In this document: in pieces, positions 34,301 to 43,621 of the stretch
How the letters are laid out: each line of letters begins with the position of its first letter
Position numbering within the stretch: the stretch's first letter is position 1
Assembly: GCF_965363235.1 (NCBI RefSeq)
Contig: NC_134849.1
Coordinates: 46,756,122 to 46,820,121, forward strand
Reading direction: 5' to 3'
Origin: Mytilus galloprovincialis
Lineage: Eukaryota; Mollusca; Bivalvia; Mytilida; Mytilidae
Length of the DNA stretch: 64,000 nt
The notes under the pieces: generated by a model
Told to the model about the DNA's origin: nothing
Database searches by the model: none
Seen by the model: only the letters and a program-made list of their open reading frames with translations
Made by a program: the position numbers and the translations under genes

Positions 34301-36664
34301 GTACAATGCATGTTTCAGTTTATCTTACAGTATTGAATATGCATGAAATATTTGCTCACTTAAATAGATATAAGAAGATGTGGTATCAGTGCCAATAAGA
34401 CAACTCTCCATCAAATTCACAACTTGTTAAAGTAAACCAGCACAGGTCAAAGAACGGTCATCAACACGGAGTCTCACCTAAACCGAACAGCAAACTATGT
34501 AGGTCCCCTAAATTGACTACTGTAAAACCGACGGTATAATCAATACGATAACCGAGAAACGAGAAAAATCATAAACCACAACAAAAATCGACAGCCACAG
34601 AAAATCAGGTTCCTGACTAAGGACAGGTGCAAACAAATGCAGCAGTTTTAAACGTTTCAATAGATATCAACCTTCACCATTACCTGAAACAACAGCAAAA
34701 TCAACCGAAACAATCAAAAGACATATTAACACAAACAAGTAAATATAAACTGCACGAACGACACAATACAAATACAAAATCGGTAAAATAAGGGGTGGTA
34801 TGTTAAACAATTGCAGAAAGAAATACAGGCAATAAAACATATGACAGTTGTAAGCTAATGCAGTCCGATTAAATTAAACAAAATACGGTGATGGAGAGTA
34901 AGATATCTACCTACAACCCAACCCTTCCCTTCCAACACCACTCTAAAAGGCAGCCAAAAATGATTACTTGTTTTTATAATTTTAAAATGACTTTTACGTT
35001 CTGTTTTAATATAGTTTTGTCCAAAATAAAATTCCAATCGAACAAAAGCCACTTTCAACAAGTCATATTTCAGTTAAACAAAACTTCATTAAAGAAGGTA
35101 TTCTTCTTTGTTATAAGAGTCTTCTTTTGAATGACAGTTTAATCCCAAAGTAGGGCGTCCCTATGAGTGTGTTATATTCCATGCCTCGTGTAGACCTGTA
35201 GAGAGATGTCTCTGAGCATTGAAAATCCTTGCAACCACGTTTTGAGGGGTCCGTAGACAGCCTGTTGATCGTCATCATGACTGCCTCTTTCATAGGACCT
35301 AGCTATTATATTTATGTTTGCCACGAAACGTTAAACTAATAATCTTTAGACAAGGAATAAGTACTAGTATATGTACTAGTTATGATAAGTTTATTAGATA
35401 ACTATCAGATATTTATGTCGGTGTTCAATATATCGATTGAAGGTAGGATTCTTTTTAAAACAGTCTATATAGAACTGAGGACAGGGGACTGTTTAAATAT
35501 TTACTTTTATTATGTATATTAATAATCTTGTTATTACTCTTGTAATGTTATGGCAATAAAGAATTGAATTTATATTTGATTAAATGTAATTCTGAGCACG
35601 TATTCTAAATACGCTATTTTAAAGTATGTAGTTCAGTGGTTTGTCCTCGGTTCATGTCTGTCATATATTTTTTTGGAAATTGTTTAGATATATATTTTTA
35701 AATTTTGTCAAATAAATTGTTTTATATTTTCATGTCTTGTCCTCTTATAGCCGACCATACGGTATGTGATTTTCGTTGATGAAGGCCCCACGGTTGCATA
35801 TAATTTCGTTCATCCAAAAATCGAGGTTCTAGGCTACAGGAGTACATATCAAAGGCACAATACAGGAAATATCTTTTTCAATAGACAGACATATAAAAAC
35901 ACCTAAGGCAAAAGAAACTGCTTCGGCAATACGGGCTTCCAACAAACCATTAAATAGTTGCAGGTGCAGTAAAATACAGTAATGATTGACTAATTAGTTA
36001 TAATATTCAAAACGTCCAATGATAAATATTTCACAGGTACTCTTGACATGATCATCTAAATAAACCGATTAGGCAAGTTATGAAAAAGTGACGAGGGTCG
36101 AGAAATTTGGAATACTTTTCTAAAAAGAGCGTAAATGTATCGTTAGAAAATATAGCCGAAGACTTGTTATAATGCATCAAGCACAAGTTAATGGACGCTC
36201 ATCTTTAGCATGGATATATGGTTTTTTGAAAAGTTTTAAAAGAACACCGTTTTTTACCAGTCCACAATTGATGTCAATTCGGTATAAATTTCTTTTAAAA
36301 GTATGAGCTATTTACAGATATATGATTAAGATCACACTAGCACCTGATAACGATCGACGTATTTACTTTAAATGTTTTCAAGTGATAATATCTGTTGAAA
36401 TTTGATAAAATATTACTGTAAAACTGACTTAAAGAAAAATCCAACATGTAGAAGTCATTTTACAACTTGAAAATAAAACAGTCGAGGTAACAAACTCTTC
36501 ATTTGTTTTCAATAAATCTGTAACTTCGTCATGAACATCTATATATCTCATAAAATATGTTAATAAAGGTTTGCATTTTTTATTTACTCACCGCTTATTT
36601 CGTGCTTTACGAGGATATAGACGAGAAGCAAATTTAGACCCGAAAATAATCTCACAATACACAT
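13055..36664 (-). CDS. Gene B: CTLD(WSC)-CTLD transmembrane receptor, complete
   Basis: Eleven exons, 1494 coding bases, 497 residues. Exons: 36592-36664, 33843-34040, 33255-33364, 26673-26784, 24535-24645, 23395-23550, 22547-22675, 21536-21673, 17940-18068, 14891-14966 and 13055-13316. Residues 1-24 are a signal peptide, 25-90 the first half of CTLD 1, 91-164 a six-cysteine WSC-like domain, 165-201 the second half of CTLD 1, 202-296 CTLD 2, 297-385 a stalk rich in Asn-X-Ser/Thr sites, about 387-409 a transmembrane helix and 411-497 a cytoplasmic tail. All introns are GT-AG and the joined frame has no stop. It is closest in layout to gene C but has two extra stalk exons and a shorter tail. 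A receptor at the plasma membrane is the natural reading; ligand and pathway are unknown. The exon choice is mine and untested by transcripts. Confidence 0.83.
13317..14890 (-). other. Gene B intron before the tail exon
   Basis: No further exon recognised. 14425-14700 has weak likeness to the 'ACCAAGTCAGGAATA' repeat family (a truncated 'tgtaccaactcaga'). A small direct repeat GTCATCGGA GTCATCGGA lies near 14240. Confidence 0.45.
14891..14966 (-). CDS. Gene B exon 10: transmembrane helix
   Basis: 76 bases, phase 1 in and phase 2 out, donor GTACGT. It encodes GLIVGGVLGALAII followed by more Val/Ile/Leu and then KLR, a single membrane-crossing helix with a basic stop on the inner side. Length, phases and the GxIxGGVxG start match gene C exon 9. 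Confidence 0.87.
15241..15476 (+). repeat. 141-bp direct repeat at the left side of the retroelement
   Basis: 'gtgtattctacgacagatat' and about 75 following bases occur at 15241 and again at 15382. Between them lies a 48-bp segment starting TTGTTGGAAATTTC (15334-15381), which recurs at 16728-16775 just past the retroelement's 3' end. Confidence 0.8.
15477..16727 (+). mobile_element. Retroelement (family 1), 5'-truncated, with RT C-terminal coding
   Basis: Up to 16090 the plus strand encodes about 200 residues: FLDLDIYI, TKIYDKRDDF, SPSYGVYLSQLVRFAR and a basic end. This is the part of a reverse transcriptase after the catalytic core. About 640 bases of untranslated 3' sequence follow, with the same end as copies at 6060 and 27236. 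The coding style resembles Penelope-like or LINE-type elements, but there is no endonuclease domain to decide. It sits in gene B's intron on the opposite strand. Confidence 0.75.
17315..17532 (-). mobile_element. Retroelement 3' end (family 2)
   Basis: Reverse complement of the 26040-26286 region: 'agatactagagggatattc' at one end and 'cacccgtcgtgttgctcatt' at the other. No coding remnant is attached. Confidence 0.65.
17940..18068 (-). CDS. Gene B exon 9: stalk, second extra exon
   Basis: 129 bases, phase 1 at both ends, acceptor TTTCAACAG and donor GTAAGA. It is Ser/Asn-rich without cysteines and has sites NSS and NFT. Like exon 8 its length divides by three, so it could be skipped without breaking the frame. 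Confidence 0.72.
18069..21535 (-). other. Gene B intron between the two stalk exons
   Basis: About 3.5 kb. 19975-20770 is a SINE-like copy. A direct pair around 18835-18990 and 19640-19800 ('cgctttgtaaacaacaa', 'cgacacatctatatttagcg') forms a diverged duplication about 800 bases apart. No exon was recognised. Confidence 0.5.
19975..20770 (+). repeat. SINE-like family copy in a gene B intron
   Basis: A diverged, long copy with 'ccattataggcaaccgtaca', a 'tgaccttggacaggcacatg' block and 'ctaacaagtaataataatat' at the end. Its reverse strand is open for 183 codons, which I do not regard as a gene. Confidence 0.65.
21536..21673 (-). CDS. Gene B exon 8: stalk, first extra exon
   Basis: 138 bases, phase 1 at both ends, acceptor TTAACAG and donor GTTAGT. 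It has no cysteine and is rich in Ser, Thr, Lys and Tyr, with glycosylation sites NRT and NKT. No counterpart was found in gene C, whose stalk is a single 39-base exon. It reads as an extended, glycosylated spacer before the membrane. Confidence 0.72.
22519..22540. repeat. (TA)n microsatellite
   Basis: About eleven TA units immediately downstream of the gene B exon 7 donor. Confidence 0.8.
22547..22675 (-). CDS. Gene B exon 7: second half of CTLD 2
   Basis: 129 bases, phase 1 at both ends, donor GTAAGC. It encodes ECEAFRC, NTSC and DGFFCAF, nearly the same spacing as gene C exon 7 (ECTYYHC, NTTC, DGFFCAF). The donor lies just upstream of a (TA)n tract in the following intron. Confidence 0.82.
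23395..23550 (-). CDS. Gene B exon 6: first half of CTLD 2
   Basis: 156 bases, phase 1 at both ends. It encodes WNISQEKC, a second cysteine (DIC) and VWLPM, paralleling the W...C...C...WTG layout of exon 2. The match to gene C exon 6 (WNMFQEKC, IWLPI) supports both boundaries. Confidence 0.8.
24535..24645 (-). CDS. Gene B exon 5: second half of CTLD 1
   Basis: 111 bases in phase 1 at both ends, donor GTAAGT. The cysteine layout NCAFVDC...NC...FC matches the C-terminal end of a CTLD, where the last two cysteines close the fold. It also resembles exon 7 of the same gene and gene C exon 5. Confidence 0.83.
24800..25290 (+). repeat. Two degenerate 356-bp family units
   Basis: Both carry 'gaattt..ttatcccagg', 'ttagccgtatt.ggcac' and a worn GACGAAA motif (24972 and 25237). 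They lie in the gene B intron between exons 4 and 5. Confidence 0.7.
25755..26286 (+). mobile_element. Retroelement (family 2) fragment: RT C-terminus plus 3' end
   Basis: The plus strand reads YGVYISQLIRYSRAC, then FLDRGLLLTRKLLNQEF and LRKFYGRHHELVDRYGI up to a stop at 25986-25988. The 3' region after it ends 'ctttggtatctttcgtccctc'. The SQLxRxxRxC layout shows kinship with family 1 at 15477, but the sequences are clearly different families. It lies between gene B exons 4 and 5. Confidence 0.75.
26673..26784 (-). CDS. Gene B exon 4: WSC-like domain, second half
   Basis: 112 bases, phase 0 in and phase 1 out, donor GTATGT. It encodes the CxC signature of WSC domains (NKCVC), one further cysteine (ENC) and an aromatic end (YYWAYT). 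Two of the usual eight WSC cysteines are missing, as in gene C. Confidence 0.83.
27236..27595 (+). mobile_element. Retroelement 3' end (family 1)
   Basis: Shares 'attgttatgcgtttactttt', 'aacatgtttaaccccgccgc' and the CATTCCCCATTTCCATTCT end with 16370-16727. No coding part is attached, so it is a 5'-truncated insertion. Confidence 0.75.
28640..28870 (-). repeat. 356-bp family fragment
   Basis: In reverse orientation: 'tacgccagacgcgcgtttcg' at 28661, followed by 'tacaaagttgaagagcattg'. It is truncated before the 'gatgccactgctgg' end. Confidence 0.75.
29340..29610 (+). other. Exon-like island of unknown origin in a gene B intron
   Basis: This stretch is less AT-rich than its surroundings. After an ATG at 29510 the plus strand reads MGKDTHSEELIASKVGRSQR and stays open beyond a GTAGTG/GTAATA pair near 29590 that could be a donor. 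No repeat family is recognised. It may be the first exon of an unseen gene on the plus strand, a retrocopy, or chance. Confidence 0.35.
30145..30430 (-). repeat. 356-bp family fragment
   Basis: Reverse orientation, with 'cgacgcgcttttcgtctgca' near 30150 and 'ttcatgtcttctccgaagtg' near 30385. It is diverged but nearly a full unit long. Confidence 0.7.
30889..33210. repeat. Double 1.13-kb unit rich in AGGTCA half-sites
   Basis: Two direct units offset by 1133 bases ('ctaattttgttcttgcgata' at 30961 and 32094). The left edge is a hairpin AGGTCTTTCCAC-6-GTGGAAAGACCT at 30889-30918; GTGGAAAGACC recurs near the right end (33182). Each unit holds AGGTCAAGGTCAAAGGTCA (31354 and about 32487), a second tract of 'gaggtccttgg', and CCGGAAGT boxes. 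There is no coding capacity. It lies between gene B exons 3 and 4. Confidence 0.8.
33255..33364 (-). CDS. Gene B exon 3: WSC-like domain, first half
   Basis: 110 bases, entered in phase 1 and left in phase 0 at a GTAAGT donor. It encodes GCLEILG, then the WSC-type pair SKCFEEC. This aligns with gene C exon 3 (GCYNIT and SECFALC). It lies only 478 bases after exon 2. Confidence 0.8.
33843..34040 (-). CDS. Gene B exon 2: first half of CTLD 1
   Basis: 198 bases, phase 1 at both ends, acceptor TTTAAG and donor GTAAAT. Visible landmarks are WFDAQ, GGRLATNE, LNC, YWTGKY and WISKIG. The classic sugar-binding triplets EPN, QPD and WND are absent, because the exon stops before the loop that would hold them. 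Confidence 0.87.
34370..34850 (+). repeat. SINE-like family copy (variant)
   Basis: 'ataagaagatgtggtatcag' starts it, and 'cacctaaaccgaacagcaaa' shows the variant also seen near 7160. It lies in the first intron of gene B. Confidence 0.65.
35130..35340. other. Less AT-rich island in gene B intron 1
   Basis: A stretch with a more even base mix than its neighbours ('atgcctcgtgtagacctgta'). No frame, splice signal or repeat family recognised. Confidence 0.3.
36592..36664 (-). CDS. Gene B exon 1: signal peptide
   Basis: Seventy-three bases from ATG to a GTGAGT donor, ending in phase 1. It starts MCIVRL like gene A and carries a leucine/valine-rich core (LNLLLVYILV). The start was chosen because it matches the length and phase of exon 1 in genes A and C. 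Confidence 0.82.
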
Positions 36665-36728
36665 TATTTATGGAATAATTTACTCCAAACCATGAAAAGT
36701 GCACATTATTTTCTCAAAATACAAATAC

Positions 36729-36816
36729 AAAATGTTAAACACACTTTCTTCGATATGATATCCGATTTATTTGCATGCAATGAGGGACAATTTCAGAGTA
36801 GAAATAAGTATGTTAG
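36729..36816 (-). promoter_or_regulatory. Upstream block conserved between genes A and B (gene B copy)
   Basis: The gene B copy of the block, about 65-150 bases before its ATG. On the minus strand it includes ATGCAAAT, an octamer motif of the kind POU factors bind; gene A's copy has changed there. Shared position and order argue for selection or recent common descent. Confidence 0.5.
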
Positions 36817-37324
36817 ACGGATGGACAGGTATAAAGGAATATGGGAACGGGAAGCACGAGTCAGGAGCGAACATGGGGAACACGGGTAAGATTTTTGTCT
36901 GCAGTAGATGCAGTGAATTTGGAGTAGAGGGCGAGGGGAATGGAGTAAGAGTAGATAATTGGAAATAAGGCACCTCCTGTGCACCACTCAAGTTTTGCGA
37001 TTTATTTTAGATATATGTTCTTTTATACAATATTTACCAATATATTTGAATTATGTATCGCTTATACATATAAATATGCATGTTATGAGAGACAGTATTA
37101 GGTGAGGAGTGAATAATTGATCGTAGTATTTGATGTATGTTAAACTATAACTTAATTTTGAAAAGTGTCCTAAGACGGCCCCGAAATTGGCTTGATCGGA
37201 ATTCTTTGTCATAGGGTCATGCGGTATTTTTGGGCATTTACTTGGCCTTCTTTGGCATCAATGTAAAAATATCGGAAATTGATGAGACTGTCATTAAAGT
37301 GAGAGGGTTAGCGCTATAGAACCA

Positions 37325-37545
37325 GGTTTAATCCACCATTTTCTACATTTGAAAATGCCTGTACCAAGTCAGGAATATGACAGTTTTTGTCCATTCGTTT
37401 TTGATGCGTTTTGTTATTTGATTTTGCCATGTGATTATGGACTTTCCCAATTGATCTTCCTCTAAGTTCAGTATTTTTGTGATTTTACTTTTTACAAACA
37501 CTGTAGTTTCGCACTTAATTCCTTTACTGACCCCCATTACATTTT
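37325..37545 (+). repeat. Dispersed 'ACCAAGTCAGGAATA' repeat
   Basis: 'tgcctgtaccaagtcaggaa' at 37350 and 'ttgattttgccatgtgatta' after it, in the usual order of the family. Confidence 0.7.
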
Positions 37546-37734
37546 AACTCTGTATACATAATAAGTACATTCAACATTTATTTGTAAAAAAAAAATAACT
37601 CTTGTTTTGATCCATCTAGCCAATAATATTTATTAAAAACATTATCTACCAATCAGAAGAGCACATGACTTCAGCTTTATACAGAAAGCTCTCCCCCTAA
37701 ATGGGCGGTCCCTAATGACGTATATTTATTTACT

Positions 37735-38275
37735 GAATTTATCCCTATAGATGCAGAGTTTCAACGAATCATAGACGATAACAGACAAATGAATCAAACT
37801 GTTATCATTTGTCTGGCAATCTCATTTCAAAAGAGTCCAGGTATTCGTCTTTATTATCATAACCTTTTTAACACCTTTCCTTTTCAAATCTCTGCAATAT
37901 TCCCTTCCAAACTTCCTTCACATCTTCTCCAAAAAATATACAAACTAAAAGAACTAGCGAAGGAATTTGTTGTTGTCACGGCTAATAAAGCTGCTAATAG
38001 TATCATTATTGTTTGACGTAAATTTTACATCGAGGCTCTGCAAAAGAAAGCATGAATTCACCAACATTTAAACTGACTCCATTTTCGGAAAACGACATAT
38101 GTAACAAACACAAACTTTTAGCTTCTTCTTTACAAGCAGAACCAATTACACTGGAAGTCCCAACAATGTACTTGCTCTCGTAACTACACAAAACACCTTA
38201 CAAATATAGGTTTATTTCATGTTCAAGCTACTAAATTGTCTATTCTATTTACTGGTACACTTGGTTCAATAAAAA
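37735..38275 (+). mobile_element. Decayed reverse-transcriptase fragment, N-terminal part
   Basis: The plus strand has KELAKEFVVVTANKAANSII near 37945-38010, the PADKA-type entry to a reverse transcriptase. LHKTPYKYRFI-like coding appears near 38180-38215. It is broken in several places. This is the part missing from the copies at 15477 and 25755. Confidence 0.65.
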
Positions 38276-38409
38276 AAACGTTAAAATGTGAGAAAATGTC
38301 ACTCCTTGTTGATGTTATTTGGTACCTCAAACTGATATAAAAAAAAATAAGATTAGTAGGTATATGCAGAAGACTTTATTGTTTTACAATGAACAAGAAA
38401 GAATCTTTA

Positions 38410-39030
38410 GCAACGGTCAAAATCTAGAACGTCAAATTAGGCTTTGACCTTGACCTCAATTTCAAGGTCATAGGTCAGTAATCTCAAATCAAAAGACCCC
38501 AGGTCAATCACTTGTATGGTTGTGGAGAAATACCAATTTCAAATATAAAAGGGGAGAAAACTCCTTTAAGGGTTGACCAAAACACTTCGACTTAAATGGG
38601 TTGAAGTTGCGCTTATCGTAAACAGTTATTTGGAAAACACATCATTTCATTAACTGTTACAGTTTCTTTTGAATATAGATTACAAGCAAAAATTCAAAAT
38701 TTAGAATATGACCTTGACCTTCAACTTTGACCTCAATTTCTAGGTCATAGGTCAGTGAACTCAAATCGAAAGACCCGAGGTCAATCAATTGTGTGGTTGT
38801 GGAGAAATACTGATTTCAAATACATAAGGGGAGAAAACTCCTATAAGGGTTAACCAAAATTCTTCGACATAAATAGGTTGAAGTTGCGCCTTATTGTAAA
38901 CAGTTATTTGGTAAACACATCATATTATTAACTGTTACAGTTTCTTTTGAATAACATTAACAAGCAAAATTCTAAATTTAGAACACGACCTTGACCTTTG
39001 ACCTTGACCTCAATTTCCTTCAAATGGACC
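38410..39030. repeat. Two to three 270-300-bp units with inverted AGGTCA half-sites
   Basis: 'tttgaccttgacctcaattt' at 38444, 38728 and 38998 heads units that continue with 'ggggagaaaactcc'. It resembles the reverse complement of part of the 30889-33210 element. Confidence 0.75.
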
Positions 39031-40017
39031 AAGGACCATTGTTGTGTGAATTAAAATTATAATTACAGTTATAGTTGTTAGCCGGATAAACAAAAAAATA
39101 CACGATTTTACTGTACACTTTTAGGAAAAGGTCGTCTCGATTAGTATAAATACTGTATGTGTGGTCAACGGTGTGTATTCGTATGAAAGTTTTATTTAGG
39201 AATTCGATCCCATTGAGTTTTCCAAGCGACTTAAAAATTCAAAAGTTTTATATTTGGCTGCATACGGTTCAGCTAGTAAGTAAGATAATTCTTTTACCTT
39301 CACCCTTAAGTTCTTTTGCAGTAAATGTAACACTGTCTTAATAAACTGATCCTCAAGTTTCCCCAAAAAAAATATAAAATACTGTCTTATATATAAACTT
39401 ATATTGTCAAAAAACTTCAAAACACTCGCTTATTCTTTTTTCCGTTTATTGTTTTGTTCATAAATAAGGCCGTAAGTTTCTCATTCGAACTCTTTTATAT
39501 TTTTTATTTTTCATTTTGGGACTTATAACGCTGAATATGTGGTATGGGTTTTTCTAATTGTCGAAGCCCATACAGTGACATATATTTGTTAAATTTTAGC
39601 TTCGTCATGTTCTTTCTGGTGGAAGGTTGACTCATTGGCAATTGTAAAAAAATCTATTTCCTTAAATTTTGACTAATATAAAACATCGTCGTTCGTTCCT
39701 TTATTCATATATAGATAACTTATTAAAATACACTGACAATTACCTGTTCATGTCAAACTTTTCGTGTTGTTTGTGTGTCGGGGGAGGGGGCTAGGATATT
39801 TCCTCTTGTTCGATTTTCGTGGTCTTGTGCATTAGGCCAGAATTTTTTTCCTCTCTTAAATATTCCTTATTGTTAGCTTAATCATGATAAATAATTTAAC
39901 AGAATGTGTTAAAGTCCCGTTACTTCAAAACGCACGAGAGATTTTTATTTGATAATGACTAAATCAAGGAAAAAAAATTGACGACAGGAACGGAAGGTTA
40001 GTTAGTGTGCATAGATG

Positions 40018-40470
40018 GTTATCAAAGGTACCAGGATTATAATTTAGTACGCCAGACGCGCGTTTCGTCTACATTAGACTCATCAGTGACGCTCAAATCA
40101 AAATATTTATAAAGCCAAACAAGTACAAAGTTGAAGAGCATTGAGGATCCAAAATTCCAAAAAGTTGTGCCAAATACGTCTAAGGTAATCTATACCTGGG
40201 ATAAGAAAATCCTTAGTTTTTCGAAAATTCAAAGTTTTGTTAACAGGAAATTTATAACAATGACAACATTATTGATATTCATGTCAACACAAAAGTGTTG
40301 ACTACTGGGCTAGTGATACCCTCGGGGACGAAACGTCCACCAGCAGTGGCATCGACCCAGTGGTGTAAATAGTTATCAAAGGTACCAGGATTATAATTTA
40401 GTACGCCAGACGCGCGTTTCGTCTACATAAGACTCATCAGTGACGCTCAAATCAAAATATTTATAAGCCA
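40018..40470 (-). repeat. 356-bp family, about 1.3 units in reverse orientation
   Basis: Starts 'caaaggtaccaggattataa', with GCCAGACGCGCGTTTCGTCT at 40052 and again at 40406. The unit between is nearly complete and well conserved. Confidence 0.8.
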
Positions 40471-41134
40471 AAGACCGTCTTACGGGTCTTCGTTAACGAT
40501 GTTAAGAGAGAGAGAAGAGTAAAGGGCGAGGAAAGAATGGTTCTGGTTACACTCTTAAAAAAGATTTATAGCTCAATCTTTGTGTTTTCGTAAATTATGA
40601 TTTACGAGAACTTTAAGAGTAGTAACTGGCACCTGGCATGTTCCAATACTGTGTACAGTTAGTAAAAAAAAAATATTTTGAGGTTGGCACGTTATGAATA
40701 TATTTATCAGTATTTTCATTTTGAACTAATTTTCACAAAACTATTGCCTACTATTCTGATCACTGGACATATTATGAATAAAACAATGTCAGCACATGTA
40801 TGGTAGTGTGGTTGTGGGTTTTTGGTTTTTTTTTTACAGTAATTCGGGTTTTTTGTAACGCTTGCGAAAACGTTTATGTCTAGCGTTACAAAAAACGTAC
40901 AAAACATTGAAGAGATTAATTTCCAGTAGTCGAAAGGCGTCAATTTTGTGGCGCTGATTTTCTATGCACTATCCGAAATCGTTGTTTACTATATAGTTTA
41001 TGCACAAAACTTTTACAATATGTTATAAAAATTATTTTGAAACTATCCCTTTTACATTTCAGTATCATTTGAAGACTCTAATATTAGATTTCAAAAAATG
41101 TATTGTCATAAATATTTATAACTTTCATTTTTGA

Positions 41135-41231
41135 GAATCCAAGTAAAGTTTATTTAATCAAATCCAACTATTTACTCTTGATATCAAATCTTAAACAGTT
41201 GGATTTGATTAAATAAACGTTATCTGGATTC
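41135..41231. repeat. Inverted repeat with 35-base arms
   Basis: Arms at 41135-41169 and 41197-41231 pair with about three mismatches ('gtttatttaatcaaatccaa' and its complement) around a 27-base loop. It may be a small foldback element. Confidence 0.8.
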
Positions 41232-42019
41232 CAAAAAATATTAGTTATATACATTCTTTGATAAAAAATAATAATTTTGATATGATCGTTCAATGAATAG
41301 TTTGAATACACATTTATATCTATCTATATCAAAATATCACTTAAATGAATCAGCATTTAAATTTAGAATAAGGGAATGTTTCAATAAGACAACCCTACAA
41401 TAGAGCATAAAATAGCCCAAGGCTATTAATGGGACTTTAAAGCAGCATGTAAACTCCGTATAACGAGACAGGCTTTAGCTAGTCCATAAACAATATTGTG
41501 TATTAGTTAATAACTAAACTCCGACGCATACAAATGAAACAGAAAAAAAATACTAACATAGATTAGAGGTTCCACCTCAACTGGCACATGCGCCAAACAG
41601 CAGCGGTGTTAAACATGTTTTTGTATAACTCAACCCTAACCTACAGCGATACGTACAGTACATATCAATTCAAAATGATCGAGTCCGGTGTTCATTGTGT
41701 TAGAATTGGTAGCACAAAAATACTAAGTAAGATGACAAAGATTATCACAAATTAATTAAGGATTACTTAATATTATTGACATGCCAAGACCTCAATTAAA
41801 CTGATCATATCTAAAAATCAATAACAATCTCTCTCGTTGTGGGTTATTATCATGCCATCGAACATTGTACGAGAACAATATTTCCATTTTTTCTCAAAAA
41901 CTAGTTTTAGAATAAATGTGTTTATTTCCTATGCAAATCGTAACTTTTCCAAGGTCTTATTTCGCAATAAGTGTAAGCAATGTCGTATTCATATCGTGTT
42001 GCATTTATGTTGACTAATA

Positions 42020-42500
42020 ATAATAAAAAGAAGATGTGGCATGGTTGCCAATGAGACAACTCTCCAAAAAAGACCAAATGACACAGAACGTTACCAACTA
42101 TAGGTCGCAGTAAGCCTTCAACAATAGACATAGCCCATACCACATAGTAAGCTTTAAGAGGCCCCAAAATGACAAATGTCAAACAATTCAAACGAGAAAA
42201 CTAACGACCTATTTTATAGAGAGAAAAAATGAACAAAAAACAAATATGTAACACATCAACAAACGACAACCACTGAATTACAGGTGCCTGACGGGACAAG
42301 CACATACATACTGAATGTAGCGGGGTCAAACATGTTAGCGGGATCTAAACCCTCCTTTTAACCTGGGACAGTGGTGTAACAGTACAACATAAGAACGAAC
42401 TATAAAAATCAGTTGAAAAAGGCTAAACTCATCAGCTGGATACAAATAGAAAAACATCTAACAAAAACACAGAGTGGACGTAATAAGTTCATTTTGCTAT
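42020..42500 (+). repeat. SINE-like family copy, well preserved
   Basis: 'agaagatgtggcatggttgc' to 'cacagagtggacgtaataag', including 'caattcaaacgagaaaacta' and a 'gggacagtggtgtaacagta' block. It lies downstream of gene C. Confidence 0.8.
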
Positions 42501-42669
42501 CAAATATGGCAAATGCTTCTCACATTATCTCGATTAATATACCAATATCATATCAACTTTTTGAAAAGGTACCGAAAAACTATTAATCTTATGAATAAAT
42601 AGACAGTTGTTGCAAAATATCATTACTATATCATTCCGATTCTTTGATAAAAAAAAAAGTTCTACTTAG

Positions 42670-42915
42670 TTTCACAATTCAGGAAAAAGTTGTTCAAATC
42701 TGTTTGATTGCTTTATTTGTGTGTATAGTTTACAAAGTAAATCGTTTCCTGTTTTTATATATAAGCGAACAGTAACATCAACATGATCAAAGTAAAAAAA
42801 CTTCTTCTCGTGTATTTTCAATTCGTTTGTTTGATGTGTTTGAGCTTTTGATTTTGCCATTTGATAAGGGACTTTCTATCTTGAATATTCCTTGGAGTTT
42901 TTGTTATTTTTATTT
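42670..42915 (+). repeat. Dispersed repeat related to the 'ACCAAGTCAGGAATA' family
   Basis: Keeps 'gattttgccatttgataagg' and 'ttccttggagtttttgttat'. It supplies the AATAAA at 42909 on the minus strand, which gene C might use for its 3' end. Confidence 0.5.
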
Positions 42916-43140
42916 TTTATCGTAATTCGATATTCGCCTTATATCAATGTAGATCACACCCATCAAAGAACATGATTTTAACAAATTAAACAATAAAGCT
43001 TTAATATATAAATTCAAAAAAAATACAATAGAAGTGCAAGGCTGGAAAATATAAAATGTATTTATATTAGCCAAAGAAAAAGAGAGAAAAGTGAAAGTAT
43101 CACTTGATCGCAACAATAAGTAAATATAGGCAAATATTTA

Positions 43141-43621
43141 TTATAATCTATCATACATGTCATCATCGTTTTTCCGCTTTGACATGCTATTTGTTGCTGT
43201 ATTGTAAGTTGGATCAGATTCACACCTCGATGCAATAGTTGTGTCGTATATATTGTGTTCTAATGTGTCGTTTGATGATCGTGGAGTTTTATTCAGTATG
43301 TCATATTCGCTTTCGACATCAATTCCATCTTTAGAATCTTCTTCTTGTGTAAATTGTTCTACATTCTTGGTTTTCATTGGAGTCGAATAAACATCATTCG
43401 GACGAGAGCAATCTTCTCTGTTATCTTTTTCATTTCTTAAACTTTCATCTGGAACAATTTTGCAAGGTGGTAAACACTGTTCATCGTACAGTTTGTTGTT
43501 GTACATTTTACTATTTGTAGAGGATGTCTCCGTGTTATGGTCTTCTTTATAAGTAGGAGATTGTCCATTACTAAATCCAAACAATCTGTCATTTGCCTTT
43601 TTTGATAGAGCGTTTTTACAC
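43141..43621 (-). CDS. Gene C exon 10: long cytoplasmic tail with ITIM-like motif
   Basis: 481 bases to a TAA at 43141-43143, giving a hydrophilic, acidic tail of about 160 residues. Tyrosines lie in SPTYKE, KMYNNK, KLYDEQ, DVYSTP, SEYDIL, NIYDTT, DPTYNT and, just before the end, DMYDRL. SEYDIL (43294-43311) fits the ITIM pattern [SIVL]xYxx[LIV]; DMYDRL is a YxxL site without the -2 residue. An AATAAA overlaps the stop codon but seems too close to serve as the poly(A) signal; another is at 42909-42914. Confidence 0.88.

Larger units (their letters stand above)
36665..43140. other. Intergenic region between genes B and C
   Basis: Besides the conserved upstream block and the repeats listed separately, 36820-36980 is a G-rich patch on the plus strand. 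39440-39660 looks like a SINE-like copy in reverse. 41360-41750 carries faint SINE-like landmarks. The rest shows nothing I can name. Confidence 0.45.

Noticed and set aside
36767-36991. Overlapping open frames in the G-rich patch upstream of gene B
   Set aside because: Frames on both strands are short and without domain signals; the patch may be regulatory, but coding is unsupported.
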